A stretch of 64,000 nt of DNA from Pseudomonadota bacterium (GTDB lineage: Bacteria; Pseudomonadota; Gammaproteobacteria; Xanthomonadales; SZUA-38): the NCBI GenBank assembly GCA_039033415.1, contig JBCCCR010000021.1:1-64000 (forward strand), in the 5' to 3' direction. Positions 52,667-60,260 of the stretch are shown here, one piece after another; within the stretch, counting starts at the first letter, position 1, and each line of letters begins with the position of its first letter. The notes beneath the pieces were generated by a model. It saw only the letters and a list, made by a program, of their open reading frames with translations, was not told where the DNA came from and searched no databases. The position numbers and the translations under genes are program-made.

Positions 52667-53662
52667 TCAGCCCCACAAGGTTGGTGATGCCGGATAGATC
52701 CGGGCGCCGTCGAAGCGCATAGGGGGCGCTTCGTCTTCCGCAAGGTTCAGCGGGCCGTCGAGATCGACATAGCGACAGCGCTGTCCCACCAGGTGCGCCG
52801 GCGCCATCGCCAGCGATGATCCCAGCATGTTGCCGATCATCAGCTCAAACCCCCGCTGAGCGGCGGCCTCGGCCAGCGATATTGCCGGACCCAGCCCTCC
52901 ACACTTGTCCAGCTTAATATTGATCATCTGGTAGCTTCCGGCCAGTCTCGGTAAGTCGGCTTTGGCCTGGCATGATTCGTCGGCGCATAGCGGAAAAGGG
53001 AAGTGCAAACCTGCGAGCGCGTGATCATCGTCGGGATGCAGCGGCTGCTCCAGCATGGCGACGCGGGCATCGATAAGGGTGTCCGACAATGACTCCAGTT
53101 CGTCGCGGCTCCACCCGCAGTTGGCGTCGACAATCAGTTCGCTGTCGGGATTGGCCTCACGAACCGCCGCAATCCGATCGGCATCCTTTGCCGTTCGCCC
53201 GAGCTTGAGCTTCAGTACCGGCCAGCCCAGCAGCGCCTTTGCGTGACGAGCCATAATGTCGGGCTCATCGATCGATACGGTGACAACCGTATTCAGCGGC
53301 TGCGGTTCCGGGCAATCTAGCAGTTGATGCACCCGCATCCCTGAAAGCTTGGCGTTCAGATCCCACAGTGCGCAGTCAAGCGCGTTGCGAGCGCCGCCCG
53401 GTAGATCGAGGCTTTCGACCCAGCCTGGCTCCAGGGCATCCGCGGGTAGCTTAGAACCCAACGACCGGACTGCGGTGCAAAGATCTTCGGCGGTCTCAGC
53501 CCGATAAAACAAGGGTGCACCCTCACCTCGGCCCAGGTGGCCATCCCGGGTAATCGCTACCTGCAGTACCGCCATTTCGTGCCAGGTGTAGCCGGACACT
53601 TTGAACGGTTTCCGCATCGGCCACCGCACCACGGCGGGTTCAACGCTGATGCTCGCCGTCAC
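52667..53662 (-). CDS. dgcA: Enolase-superfamily epimerase, DgcA / dipeptide-epimerase type
   Basis: 331 aa. Catalytic Lys151-x-Lys153 (LKLKLG), metal ligands Asp179 (VDANCGW), Glu205 (LEQPL) and Asp228 (CADES), and Lys250-x-Asp252 (INIKLDKCGG). This is the muconate-lactonising subgroup seen in L-Ala-D/L-Glu epimerase. Next to a DUF1611 gene the better reading is N-acetyl-D-glutamate racemase. It overlaps the M55 peptidase gene by 4 bp (ATGA). Either function acts on D-glutamate or D-residue peptides. Confidence 0.85.
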   Translation of the reverse strand: MTASISVEPAVVRWPMRKPFKVSGYTWHEMAVLQVAITRDGHLGRGEGAPLFYRAETAEDLCTAVRSLGSKLPADALEPGWVESLDLPGGARNALDCALWDLNAKLSGMRVHQLLDCPEPQPLNTVVTVSIDEPDIMARHAKALLGWPVLKLKLGRTAKDADRIAAVREANPDSELIVDANCGWSRDELESLSDTLIDARVAMLEQPLHPDDDHALAGLHFPFPLCADESCQAKADLPRLAGSYQMINIKLDKCGGLGPAISLAEAAAQRGFELMIGNMLGSSLAMAPAHLVGQRCRYVDLDGPLNLAEDEAPPMRFDGARIYPASPTLWG

Positions 53663-54489
53663 TGGAGCGGCCCCAGCGCAATTACAAAGCTTAAGAATCG
53701 GCTGAGTTCCTCAACCGACCGAGCCTCGAAGTGAATTCCCAGCGCGTGATTTCGCTCGACCTGGGGCAGCAGCTCAAGTAGTTCGGGCACCGCATGCTGC
53801 TGGAAATCGATCTCAAGCGTGACCGGCTCCTCAAGCATAAACGGCCGAAACGATCGTCCGCTGGAGACTGCGGCCGCCGCCTCACCAGCCTTTTCCGTAA
53901 GCTCCCGGCAAACGGCCGCGGGTGTACGTGTGCGGGCGCTATAGCGGCCGTGCGCCTCTTTGGTTACAACCGTCAGCACGTCTGGCAGTAGCTCCTTCAC
54001 GTGCTGGACATAAGCCTGATCGCCGCTGGCAAGAACGACCGGTACGCCAAAGTTCGCGGCGATCGCTGCGTTGACGGTGGTTTCGCTCGCCACCGCGTTG
54101 TTAACACGAACCTGGGTGATCATCCGCCCGGCAAAAGTGTGGGCCAGGGTAGCCGGATGATGCTGAGCACCGCCATGGTGGCCAATCAGCATCGCCATGT
54201 CGTAGGTACCATGCTCGATGCCCTGCATCATGGCCCAAGGTCGGGGCCAGTGCCGGATCAATTCGACCCCGTCGGGAAGGAGGTCAAGCAGCAGATTTTG
54301 GCCGTTTCCGTGAGAGTCGGAGACGACCACCTCGGTGACACCGGCATCCATGGCGCCGCGGCATGCCGCCAGCACTTCTTCGGTCATCCATCGGCATGCC
54401 CGTTCGTATTCGAAGCCATCCTCAAGGGTTTGGGCGGTGGACACCACGCCAGCAATTCCTTCAATGTCCGCAGAAATGTAGAGACGCAC
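53659..54489 (-). CDS. dppA: M55 family D-aminopeptidase (DppA-like)
   Basis: 276 aa, the family's length. Zinc ligands Asp8 and Glu10 (SADIEG), His60 (SDSHGNGQN), His104 (GHHGG) and Glu136 (VASETT) match Bacillus DppA Asp8, Glu10, His60, His104, Glu133. It releases N-terminal D-amino acids from short peptides in the cytoplasm. It is first in the operon dppA-dgcA-dgcN, with a perfect TTGTATACAA operator 45 bp upstream (54534-54543). Together with the DAP-like gene it is the second D-aminopeptidase of the locus. Confidence 0.9.
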   Translation of the reverse strand: MRLYISADIEGIAGVVSTAQTLEDGFEYERACRWMTEEVLAACRGAMDAGVTEVVVSDSHGNGQNLLLDLLPDGVELIRHWPRPWAMMQGIEHGTYDMAMLIGHHGGAQHHPATLAHTFAGRMITQVRVNNAVASETTVNAAIAANFGVPVVLASGDQAYVQHVKELLPDVLTVVTKEAHGRYSARTRTPAAVCRELTEKAGEAAAAVSSGRSFRPFMLEEPVTLEIDFQQHAVPELLELLPQVERNHALGIHFEARSVEELSRFLSFVIALGPLQ

Positions 54490-54533
54490 GGCTCCTCCCT
54501 AAGTCCACAAAAGTGTATTTGATTAAGCTTTTT

Positions 54534-54543
54534 TTGTATACAA
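54534..54543. promoter_or_regulatory. Perfect GntR-type operator in a divergent promoter
   Basis: TTGTATACAA lies between dppA (minus, start 54489) and the enoyl-CoA hydratase gene (plus, start 54554). At 64 bp the whole gap is short, so one bound dimer could affect both. Confidence 0.82.
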
Positions 54544-54553
54544 TCGAAGGTTC

Positions 54554-55351
54554 TTGGAAAACACTGGACGGGCTGTGGGACAAATTCGGCAGGAGCGGGA
54601 GGGTGGAATCACCCGAATCATCCTCAGCAACCCTGGAAAGCTGAACGCCATGACTCGCGACATGTGGGTGTCCTTTGGCGACCTGTGGCTCGAGCTCAAC
54701 GAGGACGATTCCGTTCGCTGCATCGTGGTCACCGGTGACGGTACGCGGGGCTTTTGCCCAGGGAACGATATCAGCGAGTTCGATCGATTCCGGTCTGACG
54801 CTGCCAAAGCGCGGGTGTTGTCTGAGGTCATGAACCGGGGGCGCAACGCGATGTTGGCCTGCCCGCATCCCATTGTTGGACAGATTCATGGAGCGTGTGT
54901 CGGCGGGGGGTTAGAGATTGCAGCGATGTGCGACATGCGTATCTGCTCGAGTGCAAGCCGCTTCGGCGCGCCGCTGAACCGGCTTGGCCTGACGATGGCG
55001 TACGAGGAGATGTTGCCGATCTGGCGGATCACTAACCGGGCCACGATGTTTGAGTTTCTGGTCGAAGGCCGAATCATTGAGGCAGACGACGCGTTGCGGC
55101 GTGGACTGGTTAACCGAGTCGTGCCGCCAGAACGCTTGGCGGAGGAAGTAGCGGTGTGCGCACAGGCGATTTCGGAGGGTCCACCGCGCGTCCACCGCTG
55201 GCACAAGAAGTTCTTCAATCGACTGACCTTCGATCCGGCGCTGACGCAGGCGGATATCGACGAGCACTATCTCAGCTTCGAAACCGAGGACTATCGAATC
55301 GGCTACCGCTCGTTTCTGGATAAAACCAAGCCGGAGTTCACTGGCCGATGA
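54554..55351 (+). CDS. Enoyl-CoA hydratase/isomerase family protein
   Basis: 265 aa with a TTG start at 54554 (a GTG at 54575 is an alternative). Crotonase fold with oxyanion-hole elements GFCPGNDISEFDRF (about 70-84) and HGACVGGGLEIAAMCDMR (about 113-130). LTMAYEEMLP stands where many hydratases have a Glu, so the exact chemistry (hydratase, isomerase or lyase) is open. It overlaps the CoA-transferase gene by 4 bp. It is GntR-controlled by position. Confidence 0.87.
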   Translation: MENTGRAVGQIRQEREGGITRIILSNPGKLNAMTRDMWVSFGDLWLELNEDDSVRCIVVTGDGTRGFCPGNDISEFDRFRSDAAKARVLSEVMNRGRNAMLACPHPIVGQIHGACVGGGLEIAAMCDMRICSSASRFGAPLNRLGLTMAYEEMLPIWRITNRATMFEFLVEGRIIEADDALRRGLVNRVVPPERLAEEVAVCAQAISEGPPRVHRWHKKFFNRLTFDPALTQADIDEHYLSFETEDYRIGYRSFLDKTKPEFTGR

Positions 55352-56601
55352 CCAAGCCTGGCGATCAAGCGGGACCTCTGGCCGGTATGAAGGTGCTCGA
55401 GCTGTCGCACGTGATGGCGGGCCCGACCTGTGGACGGCTGCTGGCTGATCTGGGCGCGGATGTCATTAAGCTGGAGCGCCCCGGCGGTGAGGACAGCCGG
55501 CGGATGGCGCCGCCCTGGCAAGGGGACGAGGCGGCAGGCTATCTCATGCTGAACCGGAACAAGCGCGGGATCTGCGTTGATCTAAAAAAGCCCGGCGGCC
55601 TCAAGGTGCTACTCGATCTGGCCGCCCGATCAGATGTGCTGCTGGAGAACTTTCGCAAGGGCACGCTGGATCGGCTGGGCTGCGGCTACGAGGAGCTGCG
55701 AAAAACCAACCCTGGGTTGATCTACTGCGAGATTTCGGGCTTCGGCCGAACCGGTCCCTACGCCAACCGCGGCGGCTTTGATCTGGTTGCGCAGGCGATG
55801 AGCGGCATTCTGAGCGTTACCGGTGAAGGGCCTGGCCGGCCGCCGGTGAAAGCTGGCGTGCCGGTCGGGGACGTTGGTGCCGGCATGTTGGCGGCTATCG
55901 GCATCCTGGCGGCGCATGCGGAGCGACAAGCCACGGGCCTTGGTCAGCGCGTTGACACTTCTCTGCTCGAAGGGTGCCTGTCGTTTATGGCCTGGCCGGC
56001 GGCAACTTTTTTTGCCAACGGTATGGACACCGTTCCCATGGGCACGGCACACCCGCTCGACGCTCCTTATCAGGCCTTTGAGTCCAGCGATGGCTGGCTG
56101 ATTGTGGGCGCGGCCAATCAGGCAAACTGGCTTCGGTTGCTGGACGTTATCGGACGTCAGGAGCTGGCCGAGGACCCCCGGTTTATCGACAACCCCGATC
56201 GCGTGGAGAACCTGCAAGCGCTCATCGAGGTTCTCGAGCCGGTTTTCAAAGAGCGAGGCACCGCTGACTGGGTCGCGCGCCTAGACGCCGGCGGTGTCCC
56301 GTGCGGACCGATCAATCGAACAAGCGACATGCTGCAGGACCCGCATGTTGCTGCACGTCAGATGATCTGCGATGTAGAACATCCGGTCCTGGGCAACGTG
56401 AAAACGATGGGCAGTCCAATCAAGTTCTCCAATCACGACGACCCAGCGCTGACCGCTGCGCCATTGCTCGGTGAGCATACCCGGGAAGTTCTAGCTGAGC
56501 TTGACTATTCTGCTGAGACGATTGATGGGCTGCTTCGTGACGAGGCAATCTTTGCTACCGATACTACCGATCCGGTGGTTACGCTGGCGCAATCAAACTG
56601 A
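55348..56601 (+). CDS. CoA-transferase family III (CaiB/BaiF)
   Basis: 417 aa. The N-terminal ELSHVMAGPTCGRLLADLGADVIKLERPGGED is characteristic. The nucleophilic Asp is in VPVGDVGAGMLA (about 175-183), as in formyl-CoA transferase, unlike the racemase-like relative at 40929-41978. It moves CoA between carboxylic acids, activating a carboxylate without ATP. It is coupled by ATGA to the enoyl-CoA hydratase and overlaps the convergent gntR gene by 23 bp. Confidence 0.9.
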   Translation: MTKPGDQAGPLAGMKVLELSHVMAGPTCGRLLADLGADVIKLERPGGEDSRRMAPPWQGDEAAGYLMLNRNKRGICVDLKKPGGLKVLLDLAARSDVLLENFRKGTLDRLGCGYEELRKTNPGLIYCEISGFGRTGPYANRGGFDLVAQAMSGILSVTGEGPGRPPVKAGVPVGDVGAGMLAAIGILAAHAERQATGLGQRVDTSLLEGCLSFMAWPAATFFANGMDTVPMGTAHPLDAPYQAFESSDGWLIVGAANQANWLRLLDVIGRQELAEDPRFIDNPDRVENLQALIEVLEPVFKERGTADWVARLDAGGVPCGPINRTSDMLQDPHVAARQMICDVEHPVLGNVKTMGSPIKFSNHDDPALTAAPLLGEHTREVLAELDYSAETIDGLLRDEAIFATDTTDPVVTLAQSN

Positions 56602-57250
56602 TGAAGTCCAGGACGCTGTCGGACACGACGTGGGTATGGTCGCGCATGCGGCGTTCCGCTTCTTGCTCATCGCCTGCCAAAATCGCGTCCAACACCGCTT
56701 GATGCTCCTCGAATGACTGACTGGTTCGCTGAGCCTGGCGCAGCTGCCGGCGACGGTACGCGTTGAGCTGGCGAAATAGCCGGTTGGCCACCTCCGCCAG
56801 GACCTCGTTCTGGGTTCCTCGAAAGATGTGCCGGTGAAACTCCAGACTCGCATCGTAGTACTCGTTGGCCGATTCGGGTTTCGCGAGTTCAGCGTAGCCT
56901 TCGTGAACATGCTTGAGCTGAGCTTTCTGCTCATCGGTCATCCGTCGTGCCGCCAGGCGCGCGCAGATCCCTTCAAGTTCTGACATTGCCTCAAACATCT
57001 GAATGAGTCGTGTGACCGGCACCTGCGCCACGACGGCACCACGCCGCGGCCGCATCTGCGCCAGACCGCTGGATGCCAGGTGACGCATCGCCTCCCGCAC
57101 CGGCGTTCGTGATACGTCGAATTGATCGGCGATTTCCTGCTCGTTCAGATGGGATCCAGGCGCTCGCTTTCCACTCACAATCTCATCTTCGATCGCCTGA
57201 GCGATGCGCTGGCTGTGGGTCAGTGCTTCTGCACTGTCAAACTCGTCCAT
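56579..57250 (-). CDS. GntR-family (FCD/FadR-like) regulator
   Basis: 223 aa from the ATG at 57248-57250 (CCGAGAG ahead); a GTG at 57289 would add 13 residues. The winged helix (about 14-75) has PGSHLNEQEIADQFDVSRTPVREAMRHLASSGLAQMRPRRGAVV. The FCD ligand domain (about 85-215) has metal-binding candidates in EFHRHIF and DHTHVVSDSV. Operators of FCD regulators typically have the form T-N-G-T-N3-A-C-N-A; TTGTATACAA fits and lies 55 bp upstream (57305-57314). It is probably an autoregulated repressor of the locus, with an acid or acyl ligand. Confidence 0.92.
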   Translation of the reverse strand: MDEFDSAEALTHSQRIAQAIEDEIVSGKRAPGSHLNEQEIADQFDVSRTPVREAMRHLASSGLAQMRPRRGAVVAQVPVTRLIQMFEAMSELEGICARLAARRMTDEQKAQLKHVHEGYAELAKPESANEYYDASLEFHRHIFRGTQNEVLAEVANRLFRQLNAYRRRQLRQAQRTSQSFEEHQAVLDAILAGDEQEAERRMRDHTHVVSDSVLDFISLIAPA

Positions 57251-57304
57251 GAAACTCTCGGCAACTTTTTTGCCAGTATAACCTTGCACCTATCCGATGA
57301 ATGT

Positions 57305-57335
57305 TTGTATACAATAGCGATCATTTCGTATCCAA
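57305..57335. promoter_or_regulatory. GntR operator in the gntR/oxidoreductase divergent promoter
   Basis: TTGTATACAA (57305-57314) is perfect. TCGTATCCAA (57326-57335, 8 of 10) follows with centres 21 bp apart, the same spacing as the tandem sites at 37636-37666. Confidence 0.82.
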
Positions 57336-57346
57336 AGAGTGGTGTG

Positions 57347-58351
57347 ATGAAAGTCGCGACTTATCAGGATCACGGCAGTCCGGAGGCGCTTCACGTTGCT
57401 GATTGGCCCGAGCCGGACCTGCCGTCAGGCGAGGTCATGGTGAGAGTCGAAGCGGTCGCGCTGAACGGTTTCGACCCCATGATGCTGGCCGGTTCGACCG
57501 GCCTTAAGGTACCGATGCCCATGGTGCCCTGCGGGGATTTTGCCGGTCGCGTTTGCGCGCTAGGGAGTCAGGTCGATACCCCGCTCAAGGTCGGCGATCC
57601 CGTCACCGGATTTCCCATGGTTCCCGACCGAGGCATGCTTGGTGAAGTCACCCTGGGAGCCGCCAGGGAACTGATCAACATGCCGCCGGACTGCCTGATT
57701 CCGATCCCCGACGGCGTGACGATGACCGACGCCGCGGCGCTGCCTGTCGCCTACGGTACCGCGTTACGAATGATGGAAACCCGCGGCAAGATCAGCCGGG
57801 ATGAGCGGGTTCTGGTTCTTGGCGCAACCGGTGGCGTGGGCGTTGCCTGCATTCAGCTGGCGAAGGCCGCCGGCGCTTTTGTGGTGGCCTGCGGTCGAGG
57901 CAGCAAGGCAGCCGGTCTGACAGCGGTGGGCGCTGACGACGTGATCGATACAGCTCAGGACGACTTTTTTATCGCCGCGCGCGAACGTTACGGCAAGCCC
58001 AGCTATGACGGGAGCGGAGACGGTGGGTTCGACGTCGTAGTGAACTACATCGGCGGGGACACCTGGGCGCCTAGCCTCAAGCTGTTGCGGCGGCATGGGC
58101 GGGCACTGGTGTGTGGCGCCACGGCCGGTTTTAAGCCAGAAACTGATCTGCGCTATCTCTGGAGCTTCGAGCAGCACCTGATCGGCTCCAATGGATGGAC
58201 ACCGGAGGATCAGCAGGAGCTGCTTAGACGCGTGGCGGCGGGGACACTGACACCTGTCGTGCACCAGATACGCCCCATTGAAAAGATCTCGGACGCGTTC
58301 CAGGAGTTAATCGACCGCGAAGTGTTCGGCAAGTCGGTGCTGACGCTATGA
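57347..58351 (+). CDS. Zinc-independent quinone oxidoreductase / enoyl reductase-like MDR protein
   Basis: 334 aa from the ATG at 57347; the longer frame runs antisense through gntR and is rejected. MDR fold with VLVLGATGGVGVACIQLAKAAGAFVVACG (nucleotide-binding, about 160-188) and no structural-zinc cysteine cluster. The family reduces quinones or 2-enoyl compounds with NADPH. Overlaps the thioesterase gene by 4 bp. First gene of a six-gene... in fact five-gene run ending at 62541. Confidence 0.88.
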   Translation: MKVATYQDHGSPEALHVADWPEPDLPSGEVMVRVEAVALNGFDPMMLAGSTGLKVPMPMVPCGDFAGRVCALGSQVDTPLKVGDPVTGFPMVPDRGMLGEVTLGAARELINMPPDCLIPIPDGVTMTDAAALPVAYGTALRMMETRGKISRDERVLVLGATGGVGVACIQLAKAAGAFVVACGRGSKAAGLTAVGADDVIDTAQDDFFIAARERYGKPSYDGSGDGGFDVVVNYIGGDTWAPSLKLLRRHGRALVCGATAGFKPETDLRYLWSFEQHLIGSNGWTPEDQQELLRRVAAGTLTPVVHQIRPIEKISDAFQELIDREVFGKSVLTL

Positions 58352-58764
58352 CCGCCTGGAGCCGAGAACGCCTGCAGGCGCTGCTGGATGCGTCGCCCTA
58401 CATTCGGGGCCTTCAGCTAACGGTGGCCGATATGGACGTTGAGGCGGGTTCGATCAGTTTACGCATGCCGGCCTCCCCGTCGCTGATGCGCAGCGAAGAC
58501 GACGACATGTTTCACGGTGGTCCGGTGGCCGGCCTGATCGACACGGCAGGAGATCTGGCCGTTGCGCTGCGAGTGGGCGGCGGTGTGCCCACGGTCAACT
58601 TTCGAACCGACTATCTTCGCCCGGCAACCGGTGCTTTCCTGATGGCCCACGCCCAGGTACAGAAGGTCGGTCGGCTACTGTCGGTGGCGGACGTCACGGT
58701 GCGCGATGAACGCCGGCGCGTGTGTGCACTGGGGCGGGGAACTTACGTTTCTCAAACGGGCTGA
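58348..58764 (+). CDS. PaaI-like hotdog thioesterase
   Basis: 138 aa. The hotdog motif FHGGPVAGLIDTAGDLAVALR (about 55-75) carries the general-base Asp, and NFRTDYLRPATG marks the second half. The family hydrolyses acyl- or aryl-CoA thioesters, often to rescue CoA. ATGA overlap with the oxidoreductase and TGATG overlap with the ligase. Confidence 0.88.
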   Translation: MTAWSRERLQALLDASPYIRGLQLTVADMDVEAGSISLRMPASPSLMRSEDDDMFHGGPVAGLIDTAGDLAVALRVGGGVPTVNFRTDYLRPATGAFLMAHAQVQKVGRLLSVADVTVRDERRRVCALGRGTYVSQTG

Positions 58765-60260
58765 TGCTATCCAAGAGTTCAAGCAACCTGGCGGATATTG
58801 TCTGGGGTAATCGCGATTCGGAGCAGATTGCTCTGGTCGATGCAGGCCCGGATACGATTAACTCGCGCCTGAGTTACGGCGACGTGCAGCAGGCAATTCA
58901 GTCTTTCCCGAAGGAATTTCGAGGGAAGAGCGGGCTTGAACCGGGGCACCGTGTCGCCGTCGTGGGTAAAAACCAGTCCGCCCACGTGCTGGCGAGCTAT
59001 GGCTTGATGCACGGCGGTTACGTCGCGGTCCCCGTCAATCTCCAGCTCTCACACGAGGCGCTGGAGCACATCTACCGGGTCTGCGACATCGCCGCGACGC
59101 TCGCCGACCGAGCCGGTCTGGAAGCGCTGCCCGCTAGTCTCGCCTCATCAACTCGTCTGCTGGCTCTCGATGAGCCCACGTTTTACGCCGGTCGGGAACC
59201 GCGGCCCGCAACCCAAGGCGGTGATGATGAGGCGGTCGTAATGTTCACGTCGGGCTCCACGGGCCTGCCGAAGGCGGTGCCGATCACTCACAACGGATAC
59301 CTTTGGGCCATGCGGCAGTTCGCCGATCTGATCGACAGTCTCGCCGGGCAGACAGTGTTGGCGGCTGCGCCCTTGTTTCACATGAACGCGCAGTTCCACG
59401 TGCAGGCTGCGCTGGCAGGCGGAGCAACGGCGGTGGTCATGCGGCGATTCGAGGCTGGCCGGTTTCTGGAGCTGATCGTGGAAGAGTCGGTCACCCGCGT
59501 AACCGGAGTACCGACAATGCTGGCGCTGGCGGTGCGGGAGGCTGACCGCCGCGGCGTCAGGCCGATGCGGCACGTCCAATCAGTGGCCATGGGGTCTGCA
59601 CCCCTCAGCGAGGCGCTGGTTCAAGAAGTAAAGAGTCTGTTTCCGGAGGCGGTTATCAGCAACGGCTACGGCACAACCGAAACGGGGCCCGCCCTGTTCG
59701 GTGCTCACCCCGACGGCATACCAACACCGGTGCAGTCTATCGGCTACCCGCTTGCTAAGGCCGGCTGGGATCTGCGCGACGGCAGCGACAAGAGCCAGGG
59801 TGTCCTCTGGGTCAAACATCCAATGACGGCCACAGGCTATCTGGGCGATGTGGCCCAGACCGAAGCGGCCTTTCGCGATGGCTGGTACTGCACCAAGGAC
59901 CGGATGGTTCGTGACGAGGACGGATTTTTCTATTTCGACGGCCGCGCTGACGACATGTTTGTGTGTGCGGGCGAAAACATCTATCCCCAGGAGGTTGAGC
60001 GGCGAATGCTCCAGCATCCGGCCGTGAGGGACGTGGCCGTCGTGCCGGTGCCGGACGAGCTCAAGGGGTATCTGCCCGTCGCTTTTGTCGTGGCAGAAAA
60101 CACGGACGAGGCCACACTTCGCGACCACGCGCTGCGCACAGGGCCGGCCTACGCGCACCCAAGAGCCGTCTATTTTCTTGATCAGCTGCCGCTCGGTTCG
60201 ACCAACAAGGTGGATCGCCAGAAGCTGCAACGCCTGGCGGAGCAAACGTTCCAGCGATGA
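58764..60260 (+). CDS. AMP-dependent acyl-CoA ligase 1
   Basis: 498 aa from the ATG at 58764, which shares one base with the preceding stop. ATP motif FTSGSTGLPKAVPITH (about 168-183), NGYGTTETGP (about 302-311), DGWYCTKDR, and the late GRADDMFVCAGENIYPQEVE. The acid Lys for adenylation is in STNKVDRQKLQ. It activates a carboxylic acid with ATP and CoA. The acyl specificity cannot be read. A second ligase follows with 4-bp overlap. Confidence 0.9.
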   Translation: MLSKSSSNLADIVWGNRDSEQIALVDAGPDTINSRLSYGDVQQAIQSFPKEFRGKSGLEPGHRVAVVGKNQSAHVLASYGLMHGGYVAVPVNLQLSHEALEHIYRVCDIAATLADRAGLEALPASLASSTRLLALDEPTFYAGREPRPATQGGDDEAVVMFTSGSTGLPKAVPITHNGYLWAMRQFADLIDSLAGQTVLAAAPLFHMNAQFHVQAALAGGATAVVMRRFEAGRFLELIVEESVTRVTGVPTMLALAVREADRRGVRPMRHVQSVAMGSAPLSEALVQEVKSLFPEAVISNGYGTTETGPALFGAHPDGIPTPVQSIGYPLAKAGWDLRDGSDKSQGVLWVKHPMTATGYLGDVAQTEAAFRDGWYCTKDRMVRDEDGFFYFDGRADDMFVCAGENIYPQEVERRMLQHPAVRDVAVVPVPDELKGYLPVAFVVAENTDEATLRDHALRTGPAYAHPRAVYFLDQLPLGSTNKVDRQKLQRLAEQTFQR

